This document shows positions 33,973 to 42,252 of a DNA stretch of 64,000 bases, piece after piece. The notes beneath the pieces are model-generated. The model ran no database searches and was not told where the DNA came from. It was given only the letters and a program-made list of their open reading frames with translations. Both the position numbers and the translations under genes were made by a program. The stretch spans positions 21,829 through 85,828 of the forward strand of contig CAITEP010000048.1 in NCBI GenBank assembly GCA_903891475.1. Direction: 5' to 3'. Positions within the stretch are counted from its first letter, which is position 1; each line of letters begins with the position of its first letter. The DNA is from an uncultured Mucilaginibacter sp. Lineage in GTDB: Bacteria > Bacteroidota > Bacteroidia > Sphingobacteriales > Sphingobacteriaceae.

Positions 33973-34778
33973 TTTACGATAACTGTCTCTTTGCTTTTTA
34001 TTTTATCATTTATCCTGTTTTCTACTACCAAATCAAAACTGCTTTCATAGTCTTGGTGATTGGTATGCATTATCCTATCCCAAAAGTTGAAATAAAAACC
34101 GTAATTACATTTAAGCAACCGGTGGTGCATGTTATGATGGGTTGAAGTATTATGCCATTTAAAAATTTTATTAGTTGCGAAACCCTTTGGGAAAAGTTCA
34201 AATCCTAAATGACCGATAACATTTACTAATAATGAATACAATGTAAAAATTAGTAAAGCAGTAACATGGTATGGAATAGTGAATGCAATTAGCGGGATGA
34301 TACCAACTTCAATAATTGCTTCAATAGGATGAAACGCATAGGCTGCAAATGGTGTTGGATTGGTTGATAAATGGTGTGTTTTATGTGCGATTTTAAAAAG
34401 CGGTTTCCAATGCATTAAACGATGTGTCCAATAAAAATAGGTGTCGTGTAATATAACCATTAAAACTATGCTAATAGCATAGTAAGCATATCCATACCTA
34501 TTTATTTGTTTATAGGCTAAAGTTAAATCGTTATTTCCTGCCCACAAAACCAATAATATAACTGCTCCAAAAATTAGAATTGAAATAAAGGAGTTTTTCA
34601 TTTCATTAAAAATGAACTTATTTTCAGGATAGCGTTGTTGAATTTTGGCAGCCCAATATTTTTTATTTTTCCAAACGTAAAAAAACAGATAAAACGTTCC
34701 TGTAAAAATCAGGTATCTAAAAGCAATATTTAAAAGCACCAAAAGCGAGGTAAAGGAAAATATTGGAGCATTTAACAT
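33969..34778 (-). CDS. Sterol desaturase/fatty acid hydroxylase superfamily protein
   Basis: 269 residues with four or more membrane spans. The di-iron histidine boxes are present: HDTYFYWTHRLMH (about residues 123-135), HKTHH, and HNMHHRLLKCNYGFYFNFWD near residues 215-235. Members hydroxylate or desaturate lipids with O2 in the membrane; in Bacteroidota possible substrates include sphingolipid or other long-chain lipids and carotenoids (inference). Start ATG 34778. It lies 44 bases after cdaA on the same strand, with no sign that the two are functionally linked. Confidence 0.92.
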   Translation of the reverse strand: MLNAPIFSFTSLLVLLNIAFRYLIFTGTFYLFFYVWKNKKYWAAKIQQRYPENKFIFNEMKNSFISILIFGAVILLVLWAGNNDLTLAYKQINRYGYAYYAISIVLMVILHDTYFYWTHRLMHWKPLFKIAHKTHHLSTNPTPFAAYAFHPIEAIIEVGIIPLIAFTIPYHVTALLIFTLYSLLVNVIGHLGFELFPKGFATNKIFKWHNTSTHHNMHHRLLKCNYGFYFNFWDRIMHTNHQDYESSFDLVVENRINDKIKSKETVIVN

Positions 34779-34822
34779 GGTTGATAAATTTTATTTACAA
34801 AGCTACCGAAGTGCTAGTTAAA

Positions 34823-35614
34823 TCAGAAATCCTTGTTTAATAATTTCTCTAGTTCGGCAAAACTTATATGCATTTTTACCCTGCCTGCTCTGGCATAAGA
34901 GATTTCGCCAGTCTCTTCGGATACTATGATAGCCGTTGCATCGTTTGACTCGGTAATTCCAATACCGGCACGATGGCGTAGGCCGAATTGTGCCGGCAAC
35001 TCGCTTTTATCAGTCAAGGGTAAAATGGCACTAGCACATTTAATTTTATTATCGGCAATAATTACCGCGCCATCATGCAAAGGACTGTTTTTTTGAAAAA
35101 TGCACTCTAACAATCTCTTTGATATTTTGCCATCAATTACTTCACAGCCATTTTGATAAAATTGCTCGTCGTAATACTTAGCCAAAACAATTAATGCCCC
35201 TGTTCTTGATTGCTTCATGCTTTTACAAGCATCAATTATGGGTTTAATTCGGGTATAGTTGTTTTTTTCCGCATCGCGTTTACCAAAAAAGTATTGCCAC
35301 CATGCTTTATTGCGCTGTAATGAAGCATTTTTACCTACCAATAATAAAAACCGCCTCACTTCTTGCTGAAATACAATAATGGCGGCCAGCACACCAACAT
35401 TAGCAAATTGAGCTAGTATGCCTGTCAAAAGCTTCATGTCGAGAGCTTTAACCACATAAAAAAGGCCCCATAAAATAGCCAAACCAAAAAAAATGTTTGC
35501 TGCTAGTGTACCTCTAATTAAATTATATAATTGATAGATCAGGAAGGCTACCAAAATTATATCCAAAACATCAAAAGGAGTTACCTTAAATAACTTCAGG
35601 TCGTAAAAATGCAT
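34823..35614 (-). CDS. cdaA: Diadenylate cyclase, CdaA type
   Basis: 263 residues: three N-terminal membrane helices (about 15-90), then the DAC domain with DGA at 181-183 (SPLHDGAVII) and RHR at 213-215 (FGLRHRAGIGITE), both needed for catalysis. Makes cyclic di-AMP from two ATP. In Firmicutes cdaA neighbours cdaR and glmM; neither is adjacent here, which is usual outside that phylum. Start at ATG 35614 gives MHFYDLKLFKVTPFDVLDI, typical of Bacteroidota CdaA. Confidence 0.96.
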   Translation of the reverse strand: MHFYDLKLFKVTPFDVLDIILVAFLIYQLYNLIRGTLAANIFFGLAILWGLFYVVKALDMKLLTGILAQFANVGVLAAIIVFQQEVRRFLLLVGKNASLQRNKAWWQYFFGKRDAEKNNYTRIKPIIDACKSMKQSRTGALIVLAKYYDEQFYQNGCEVIDGKISKRLLECIFQKNSPLHDGAVIIADNKIKCASAILPLTDKSELPAQFGLRHRAGIGITESNDATAIIVSEETGEISYARAGRVKMHISFAELEKLLNKDF

Positions 35615-35704
35615 GTACTAAGGTAAGTAATTTTAATAAAGTTAGTACATCTCAAAATGAGAGGAATAGATGGAAATAAAAGTAAAAGGTAATTAGTTAA
35701 ACTA

Positions 35705-36751
35705 TTACTCAGTAATTTTTTTCGGAAAAATCAGGGAGGTAATTATGCTAATAGTTAAAATTCCAACAATAAAATACAGTGAACCAGTTGTATCCAGCCC
35801 AAGCATATCCATATATTGTGCAGCAAGCATTTTTAAACCAATAAAAACAAGGAGTCCGGCCAAACCAATTTTAAGGTAATGAAATTTATGGATGATATTT
35901 ACAAGAAGAAAAAACATTGACCGCAAACCCAATATGGCAAATATATTTGAGAAAAAAACAATATAAGGGTCTTTGGTAACGGAGAATATAGCAGGAATTG
36001 AATCGACAGCAAAAACCAAATCAGTAAATTCAATGATTAGTAATACTAAGAATAAAGGAGTAATAAGTTTTCTTTTATCAACTTTGATGAAGAATTTATT
36101 ACCCGAAAAATTTGGTGAAACCGAAAAATAGCGGGAAGCGTATTTTACTACTACATGTTTTTCGGTATCTATTTTTTCTTCATCATTCCGTTTAATAAAC
36201 ATTGTTACACCAGTGTACACTAAAAAGGCACCAAATAAATACAATACCCAATGGAAGTGGCTTATTAATGTAGTACCAATAAAAATAAAGCCAAATCGCA
36301 TGGCAATTGCGCCAATAATACCCCAAAATAACACTTTATGATAGTGTTTGGGTTCTACCCCAAAAGCGCCAAAGACTAATACAATTACAAATATATTATC
36401 GACAGACAAAGCGTATTCAACCGTATAACCGGTAATAAATTCGAGTGCCAAGTTTTTACGATAAACTTGTAGTGAACCTAAAAAATCATTGGGGTTTAAA
36501 TTAATTTGATGAAAATAGGTTGAGTTAATTGCTTGAAGGCTTGAGAATGAAGTGATGTGGTGTAAGTATTGACCGTAATTATATATAATCAAGTAAAAAC
36601 AAAGCGCAAGGGTTATCCAAATAACGCTCATAATGGCAGCTCTTTTTATACTTACAGGTTTATCTGTTTTGGCAAACAAGCCTAAATCAATAGCAAGTAT
36701 TAAAAAAACAAATGCGATAAAGCCTAATACGAATATTGATTCGGAAGTCAT
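35705..36751 (-). CDS. TerC/Alx family membrane protein
   Basis: 348 residues with about nine membrane spans. Family signature AVDSIPAIFSVT and the FVLLIIEFTDLVFAVDS region with acidic residues in the membrane, plus EYALSVDNIFVIVLVF, both carrying the Asp residues conserved in TerC. Family members export or exchange manganese or protect from metal and pH stress; the exact role here is not given by sequence. Its start ATG overlaps the stop of the polyprenyl synthase gene by 4 bases (36748-36751), so the two are translationally coupled, though a functional link is not obvious. Confidence 0.95.
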   Translation of the reverse strand: MTSESIFVLGFIAFVFLILAIDLGLFAKTDKPVSIKRAAIMSVIWITLALCFYLIIYNYGQYLHHITSFSSLQAINSTYFHQINLNPNDFLGSLQVYRKNLALEFITGYTVEYALSVDNIFVIVLVFGAFGVEPKHYHKVLFWGIIGAIAMRFGFIFIGTTLISHFHWVLYLFGAFLVYTGVTMFIKRNDEEKIDTEKHVVVKYASRYFSVSPNFSGNKFFIKVDKRKLITPLFLVLLIIEFTDLVFAVDSIPAIFSVTKDPYIVFFSNIFAILGLRSMFFLLVNIIHKFHYLKIGLAGLLVFIGLKMLAAQYMDMLGLDTTGSLYFIVGILTISIITSLIFPKKITE

Positions 36752-37719
36752 TTATTCCTCTCTGTTGTAAATGCCACCAATTGTTCCAAACCTCTTCGAG
36801 ATTCACTATCTGGGAATGTATTTAAAATTGAGAATGCTTCATCTTTAAATTTCTTCATTTGTTGTTCGGCATATTGTAGCCCTCCGGAGTCTTTTACGAA
36901 AGCAATAATACGAGCAATTTTTTTTGGTTCATCATTATGGTTTTTAACCAAATTGATCATTTCCTTTTTTAGAGTGTTATCGCTTTTGTTAAGCGAATAA
37001 ATGAGTGGTAAGGTTATTTTTTTTTCTTTAATATCAATACCTAAAGGTTTGCCAACATCATCTGTTCCAAAATCAAACATGTCGTCCTTAATTTGAAATG
37101 CTATGCCAACTTTTTCACCAAATAGTCTCATTTTCTCGATGGTTTCATCATCAGCACAAGCGGATGCTGCACCACATTCACAGCATGAAGCTATTAATGA
37201 AGCTGTTTTTTGGCGAATTACTTCGTAATAAACCGGCTCATCAATGTCCAGTTTTCTTGCTTTTTCTACCTGTAGTAATTCTCCCTCAATCATTTGTTCC
37301 ATCGCTTCAGAAACAATTTTCAAAAATTTAAAGTCATTATTTTTTACAGAAAGCAGTAAACCTTTCGACAATAAAAAATCACCTACTAAGACTGCGATTT
37401 TATTTTTCCAAAGCGCATTGATTGAAAAAAAACTCCTACGTTGATAGGAGTTGTCTACCACATCGTCATGAATTAAGGTGGCAGTATGTAAAAGCTCAAC
37501 TAATGCAGCTCCTCGATGGGTTGACTCATTAATACCACCACATATACTGGCAGAGAAAAATACAAACATTGGTCGTATTTGTTTTCCTTTGCGTTTAACT
37601 ATATAATGGGTAATACGATCGAGCAAAGGCACTGAGCTTTGCATGGAGGATTTGAATTTTCCCTCAAAAACATCAATATCAGATGCAATTGGTTTCTTAA
37701 TCTCGTTGATGTCCAGCAT
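36748..37719 (-). CDS. Polyprenyl diphosphate synthase
   Basis: 323 residues, all-helical trans-isoprenyl synthase. First Asp-rich motif DDVVD (85-89), second DDMFD (212-216), GKQIRPMFVF region for isopentenyl diphosphate. In Bacteroidota this long-chain enzyme normally makes the C35-C40 tail of menaquinone. Residue Ala/His composition before the first motif (LLHTATLIHDDVVDN) fits long-chain product. An Asn/Gln-free, Cys-rich stretch (SCCECGAASACADD) is near 178-191. Candidate promoter at 37776-37783. Cotranscribed with terC. Confidence 0.94.
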   Translation of the reverse strand: MLDINEIKKPIASDIDVFEGKFKSSMQSSVPLLDRITHYIVKRKGKQIRPMFVFFSASICGGINESTHRGAALVELLHTATLIHDDVVDNSYQRRSFFSINALWKNKIAVLVGDFLLSKGLLLSVKNNDFKFLKIVSEAMEQMIEGELLQVEKARKLDIDEPVYYEVIRQKTASLIASCCECGAASACADDETIEKMRLFGEKVGIAFQIKDDMFDFGTDDVGKPLGIDIKEKKITLPLIYSLNKSDNTLKKEMINLVKNHNDEPKKIARIIAFVKDSGGLQYAEQQMKKFKDEAFSILNTFPDSESRRGLEQLVAFTTERNK

Positions 37720-37775
37720 TTAAACAAAACAAGCTTTTTTGCAAACTATCATAGTTAATCAGATAATTTTTTCGA

Positions 37776-37783
37776 CAAACATA
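37776..37783 (-). promoter_or_regulatory. Candidate -7 element for the polyprenyl synthase-terC unit
   Basis: Minus strand TATGTTTG fits TAnnTTTG, 56 bases before the start codon at 37719. No good -33 match. Confidence 0.45.
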
Positions 37784-38060
37784 AGCTAAATTATCTTATC
37801 TGTGAATATTTTTATAGTGGTTTGATTGTAAGAATTACACATTGAATTATATAAATGATAATTATTTAAACACTTAAAAAACAATATTTTACCATGAATT
37901 TATGACATATTTGAGCCATAAATTTATTAATTCTTTATTTTTAAAACTCTTTGATGATTCCATATCTGTTTAAATTTCATACTATTTTCATTGAACGAAT
38001 TTAAATTTGATTTATTAATCAACATAATTAGACTCTCGAACTATTGGTTTTGATATTAAA
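37784..38060. other. AT-rich spacer before tRNA-Ser, no gene seen
   Basis: Very AT-rich with no open frame of interest on either strand. Apart from the tRNA promoter at its right edge and the promoter of the minus-strand unit at its left edge I see nothing specific. Confidence 0.5.
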
Positions 38061-38091
38061 TTGTTTAGGTTGTGTAATAATTGTAAGTTTG
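38061..38091 (+). promoter_or_regulatory. Promoter for tRNA-Ser
   Basis: TTG (38061-38063), 20 bases, TAAGTTTG (38084-38091): both Bacteroidota elements at ideal spacing, 46 bases before the mature tRNA start. One of the best promoter matches in the window. Confidence 0.75.
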
Positions 38092-38137
38092 CAATCCTGA
38101 TAAATGAATAGATATCAGAGAAAAAGACCAGTAAATA

Positions 38138-38225
38138 GGAGAGGTGTCTGAGTGGTCGAAAGAGCACGCCTGGAAAGTGTGTATACGCCAAAAGTGTATC
38201 GAGGGTTCGAATCCCTCCCTCTCCG
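38138..38225 (+). tRNA. tRNA-Ser (anticodon GGA)
   Basis: Class II tRNA of 88 bases. Acceptor GGAGAGG (38138-38144) pairs with CCTCTCC (38218-38224), discriminator G. Anticodon stem CACGC/GTGTG with loop CTGGAAA gives anticodon GGA at 38172-38174 (reads UCC and UCU). A long variable arm with TATACGC/.GTGTATC character and T-arm GAGGG-TTCGAAT-CCCTC are present. The 3' CCA is not encoded (CGA follows), so it is added after transcription. No integrase or repeated 3' end is nearby, so no sign of use as an attachment site. Confidence 0.97.
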
Positions 38226-38732
38226 CGAATGCTCCTTGTATTTAACGATTATAACATCAAGTTGCCTATTTGTGTTTTGGTTTTTTTGATAGCAACATAG
38301 TGAAAATGTAATTTAGAGAGGTTACGGACGTTAATTGGAGTTGTTTTTAGTAAATAATAAACAAATAAATAATATTATTTATTTGCATTGCAATATTGAT
38401 TTTTAAGAATAATGGATTTTAAATTTTCTGCTTAAACTAATATAATCGTCCGTGTAGTATTTATTAATACAAAGAATTAATAATAGTTTTGTAATATCTG
38501 TTTTACAATTAAACATGGTCAAAAAATCAACGTTTAATAATGTAGTTAATAGCTTTATGATAAATAATTACTAATGTTATTGAAAAACATAAAATATTTA
38601 TATAGACTTTAGAACAATAACGGAATAAAATTTAGTTAAATTTAGACAGAACTACATCATTAAATTTTTTAACAACTTTAATAAATATTGTTGTATTTTG
38701 CCGAAAATAATCTGTTGTGCTAAATTTTGATT
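38226..38732. other. AT-rich spacer between tRNA-Ser and the secreted-protein/Bat region
   Basis: About 500 bases, extremely AT-rich, with no open frame of note. Nothing like a repeat, attachment site or structured RNA was recognised. Its right end carries the candidate promoter of the first secreted protein. Confidence 0.5.
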
Positions 38733-38740
38733 TAATTTTG
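38733..38740 (+). promoter_or_regulatory. Candidate -7 element for the first secreted paralogue
   Basis: TAATTTTG fits TAnnTTTG; TTG at 38715-38717 is only 15 bases upstream, shorter than usual. It lies 72 bases before the ATG at 38812. Confidence 0.4.
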
Positions 38741-38811
38741 TAAAGGCAGTATAAGAAAGTGGTTGTCGAAAATAGTTTTACAATCAACTTCAAATTTTAT
38801 TTTAAATAAGA

Positions 38812-39918
38812 ATGAAACGATTTATAATTTTTGCTTTTTTATTATGTGTTAAAAGTGCATTTTCTCAGGATATGATTTATCTAACTGATGGGACTAAAAT
38901 TCCTGGTAAAATTGTAGAAATTGACGCAAATAAGGTTAAGTTTAAAAACCTAGCAAATCCGAACGCGCAACCATTTGTTCGCAATCTAAATTATGTTCGG
39001 GTGGCATTTAATTCAAGCGGTAATTATATTGTATTTGATCCGGCTAATCCTTTAAAGGATGCCGATAAAAAGGAGTTTATGTTAGGTTCAATGTATCAAC
39101 GTCCGTTTGATATTTTGGTTGACAATAAGGGAACAGTTTACCCTGTATCTTTAATAGAAGAAAATGATAGTGAAGTAGCAGCTATATATAAAGGTAAGGA
39201 AACTCATTATAAGAAAGCTGATTTTTTGGTTGTAATTAGAAAAAATGGCACCCATGAATTTTACACCAGTGTTGATAAGGCTATCCAAATTCTTGGTCCA
39301 GGGAAGCAGGTTATACGGGATATCTTATCTCAACCTTTAGGAAAAGATGATGCAGCCTTAAACGCAGCAAAAATCAAAATAGCCAAAAAGGATGATGGGG
39401 ATTTTATTGCTCCCGATATGGCGTTATTTGGAACAAAATCTTTACAAAAAACGGAAGAGTTTACAAATTATCTTCAGGCAATTTCATCGGTAAGTACCGA
39501 CAGGGCAGCAGCTGTAAAAAGCATTGATCAGGCATGTGGTTTATTTTTAAATGAACAGGCAAGAGTTGAAGTTTCGAGCACTGCGGCAAATGCTGTGCCA
39601 AAAAAATACTTGATAAGAGATTATTTGAACAGGCTAATGATTAAAAGCGGTCAATATGATAAAGTTAATATTGAATATGCCGATATCAATTATGCTTCTA
39701 AATTCAGAAAAGGACCTGATGGTAATTATTATGGTACAGTTACATTTGTTCAAAAGTTTCAGGGATTTGTTGATGGCAATTTAGTTTATGGTGATCAAAC
39801 AACTAGAAATATCACCATTGTAATAAAACATTATGAAAAAGCAATTAACGGACAAATAGTTGCGGGGTGGGATGTATTTTTGGATGATATGGGTATCACA
39901 GAGACCAAAAAACTCTAA
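38812..39918 (+). CDS. Exported protein of unknown family (paralogue 1)
   Basis: 368 residues with signal peptide (MKRFIIFAFLLCVKSAFSQ). The mature N-terminus DMIYLTDGTKIPGKIVEIDANKVKFKNLANPN is a small beta domain of the type found in Bacteroidota proteins that begin with a D.I.L.DG...GKV pattern. The middle (about 75-195) is mixed. The last 150 residues (FTNYLQAISSVSTDRAAAVKSIDQACGLFLNEQARVEVS, then YLNRLMIKSGQYDKVNIEY and YYGTVTFVQKFQGF, WDVFLDDMG) form a conserved block shared with the next gene. No catalytic motif. I do not recognise the family. It is the first of four exported proteins leading into the Bat operon; a 337-base gap with a nested hairpin separates it from its paralogue. Confidence 0.85.
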   Translation: MKRFIIFAFLLCVKSAFSQDMIYLTDGTKIPGKIVEIDANKVKFKNLANPNAQPFVRNLNYVRVAFNSSGNYIVFDPANPLKDADKKEFMLGSMYQRPFDILVDNKGTVYPVSLIEENDSEVAAIYKGKETHYKKADFLVVIRKNGTHEFYTSVDKAIQILGPGKQVIRDILSQPLGKDDAALNAAKIKIAKKDDGDFIAPDMALFGTKSLQKTEEFTNYLQAISSVSTDRAAAVKSIDQACGLFLNEQARVEVSSTAANAVPKKYLIRDYLNRLMIKSGQYDKVNIEYADINYASKFRKGPDGNYYGTVTFVQKFQGFVDGNLVYGDQTTRNITIVIKHYEKAINGQIVAGWDVFLDDMGITETKKL

Positions 39919-40121
39919 ATTGCACTAACTGTCATGAATAATTTGAAGATAAATAATTTATAATTTAAATAATTTTAACTTTTTTCAACGAAGATACGTT
40001 AAACTCACAAATGGTTTAATTTGTTTTTTTGAAATACATAAGGGATGTATTTATCAGAATATTAAATAAATATATACTTTTATATTTTTTAAAGCTATCT
40101 AAATAAAAAACATAAATTAAG
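39919..40121. other. AT-rich spacer between the two paralogues
   Basis: No gene seen. Together with the hairpin at 40122-40173 and the 82 bases after it, this 337-base gap is the only sizeable break in the run from 38812 to 53098. Confidence 0.5.
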
Positions 40122-40173
40122 AAAAACGTTATCAAACAGATTAACAATCTAATAACATTTAAACGTTTTTTTT
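40122..40173 (+). terminator. Nested hairpin with T-run between the paralogues
   Basis: Outer stem AAAAACGTT (40122-40130) / AACGTTTTT (40162-40170), inner stem AGATT (40138-40142) / AATCT (40146-40150), and an alternative GTTAT/ATAAC pairing (40128-40132/40152-40156); T-run to 40173. Probably the terminator of paralogue 1, though alternative folds could make it a leader element for the next gene. Confidence 0.6.
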
Positions 40174-40255
40174 AATTAATTTATTTTGTTAATTTAGAAT
40201 TTTTAAGATAATAATTTTTTTTTTGTTGATTACAGGCATTTTTAACTATTTTACA

Positions 40256-41338
40256 ATGAAACTATTTTTCTTTTTTGCATTGTTATTTTGTGTTCAAATC
40301 ACATTTGCTCAGGACATGATTTACTTGGCCGATGGTCATAAAATTCCTGGTAAAATATCAGAAATTACCGCTGATAAAATAAATTTTAAAAATTTGGCCA
40401 ATCCTTCCGGCCCAATTTACACGCAAAATATAAGTAATGTTCAATTGGCGTTTAATTCCGCTGGCGATTATCTTATCTTTTCGTCAACAAACCCATTAAC
40501 TGATAAAGATAAGCAAGACTTTTTGGCGGCAACTCCAAAGCAACGACCTTACGATATATTTATTGATCCATCTGGTAAGGTATTAAATGTTACCATAACT
40601 GACGAGACTGAAGACGAATTAGCTGCTGACAATGCTGGTCAAAAAGTGAAATTTCTTAAAACAAACCTATCTGTATTAATACGTAAAAACGGGAAGCATA
40701 AAATTTATGCAAGCCCTGAATTCGCGATACCACAGTTAGTAGCTAGTAAATCAAAAATTGCTGAAATTCTGGCCATGCCAGCTCCTGCGCCCATTGCAGC
40801 TGACAATAACGGCAATGATTATTTAGAACCGGATATGACAGCGTTTAGTGCAAAGTCGATTGCAAAAACACAAGAATTTACTGGTTATCTGCAATCTATT
40901 GAATCTGTAAATACCAATCGTGATGATGCAACTAAGAGCATAGGTTTGGCATGCGATTTGTTTCTAAATCAAGGGGTGGCTTCAAGGGTTGAAGTTTCAA
41001 ATACCGCTAATGCCGAAGTTCATAAGTATTTAATTCATGATTACCTTAATAGGTTGATGATTAAAAGCGGTCAATTTGAAAAAGTAAATATTGAGTTCGC
41101 TAATATAAACTATGCCTCTAAGTTTAAAAAAGGTGCAGATGGTAACTATTATGGAACAGTAACCTTTGTGCAAAAATTTCAAGGCTTTGTTGACGGTAAC
41201 TTGGTTTTGGCTGAAGAGCATAAACAAAGCTTAACCATTGTTTTAAAGCACTATGATAAAATAGTAAATGGTGACAAAGTATCTGCATGGGATATTTTCT
41301 TAGATGATATGGGTGTGGTTGAAAATAAAAAAATATAA
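40256..41338 (+). CDS. Exported protein of unknown family (paralogue 2)
   Basis: 360 residues from ATG 40256 (MKLFFFFALLFCVQITFAQ, signal peptide); an upstream TTG start would spoil the signal peptide. Clearly homologous along its full length to the 38812 protein: QDMIYLADGHKIPGKI, RKNGKHKIYASPEFA, FTGYLQSIESVNTNRDDATKSI, then the shared blocks YLNRLMIKSGQ, FVQKFQGFVDGNLV and DIFLDDMGV. The middle linker (APAPIAADNNGND) is most divergent. Tandem duplication with both copies intact suggests separate duties or dosage. Next gene starts 21 bases downstream, so this copy is probably the first gene of the long Bat-containing transcript. Confidence 0.85.
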   Translation: MKLFFFFALLFCVQITFAQDMIYLADGHKIPGKISEITADKINFKNLANPSGPIYTQNISNVQLAFNSAGDYLIFSSTNPLTDKDKQDFLAATPKQRPYDIFIDPSGKVLNVTITDETEDELAADNAGQKVKFLKTNLSVLIRKNGKHKIYASPEFAIPQLVASKSKIAEILAMPAPAPIAADNNGNDYLEPDMTAFSAKSIAKTQEFTGYLQSIESVNTNRDDATKSIGLACDLFLNQGVASRVEVSNTANAEVHKYLIHDYLNRLMIKSGQFEKVNIEFANINYASKFKKGADGNYYGTVTFVQKFQGFVDGNLVLAEEHKQSLTIVLKHYDKIVNGDKVSAWDIFLDDMGVVENKKI

Positions 41339-41359
41339 ATAAAGGCACAAAATATAGCC

Positions 41360-42199
41360 ATGTATAGAAAAGTTCTAATATTTTTTATTCTAATTATTCC
41401 TAAGTTGTTATTGGCTCAAAGTCCAGGCTTTGAAAAAGATCCACTTGCAGGTGTACACGGTCCGGGAACTGAATTACAAAAGCATTTTATATATCATGTT
41501 AAAAACTTAGATGAGTTTATTGAGAGATTTAATAATGATACCACATCTGAAATTCAGTTATATGTAAAAAAAATGAATTCCCCTAAATTATCACGCGCAA
41601 GCATGATAAACGTACTTTTCAATCAATTACGACCTAATCCATGGAATACAAATGATATAAAAGCATTTTTAAAACAAGTTGATAATAATACAGCACCGGT
41701 TTTTTTAAATTTTTTAGATGATAAATGGTACGCAAATGTAACATGTGCCGTACTTTGGGAGGGGAAGCCTAAAACAATTACCCTAAAACTTAAGGTAGAG
41801 AAAGATGGAAACTCAACACTCAAGTGGGTAATTTTTGATATTGATGCTCCTTTCATAGTAGTCAATCCAACAAAAATTCCACAACCTACAATTCCAACAC
41901 CTGTAAATAATGATTCATATTTAAATCCAATGAGTCATAATATCAACTTTTTTTCGATAGATCTTGTTGCCACAGATACAAAGAATATTGCTAACTATTT
42001 AGCCTCAACGGTATATTATAGTAATAGCTTAATAGTTTTTATAAATGAATGCTTAAGTCATAAAGTTAAAATTCAAAGTGTTCGGAAGGTGGTTTTTGAT
42101 TTCCAGCAAATTAAAGGATGGGATTTTGAAGTTGAAGAATTTAATCGGCAGGATTTAAATTCGGGTTGGTTAATAAATAAATTAACCAAAGTTCCTTAA
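41360..42199 (+). CDS. Exported protein of unknown family
   Basis: 279 residues with signal peptide (MYRKVLIFFILIIPKLLLAQ). LQKHFIYHVKNLDEFIERFNNDT followed by a 70-residue helical part and NFLDDKWYANVTCAVLWEGKPKTITLKLKVEKDGNSTLKWVIFDID suggests an NTF2-like cone fold with an extra C-terminal part (residues 190-279) of unknown nature. No catalytic motif; the family is not recognised. Lies 21 bases after paralogue 2 and 53 bases before the TPR protein gene, all on the plus strand, so it is part of the same transcript. The same helix-then-strands arrangement appears in its neighbours, hinting at related envelope modules. Confidence 0.8.
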   Translation: MYRKVLIFFILIIPKLLLAQSPGFEKDPLAGVHGPGTELQKHFIYHVKNLDEFIERFNNDTTSEIQLYVKKMNSPKLSRASMINVLFNQLRPNPWNTNDIKAFLKQVDNNTAPVFLNFLDDKWYANVTCAVLWEGKPKTITLKLKVEKDGNSTLKWVIFDIDAPFIVVNPTKIPQPTIPTPVNNDSYLNPMSHNINFFSIDLVATDTKNIANYLASTVYYSNSLIVFINECLSHKVKIQSVRKVVFDFQQIKGWDFEVEEFNRQDLNSGWLINKLTKVP

Positions 42200-42252
42200 T
42201 AAATATTTTACATGTCAATATTTTACATATCATAGGTTATATTTTTAATATT

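Noticed and set aside
36748..37719. Cys-rich SCCECGAASAC stretch in the polyprenyl synthase as an unusual metal site
   Set aside because: It falls on a helix where homologues also carry small and Cys residues (general family knowledge); nothing suggests a metal site.
38138..38225. tRNA-Ser as attachment site of an integrated element
   Set aside because: No integrase, no repeated tRNA 3' end downstream, and the following genes are a conserved operon type for the phylum.
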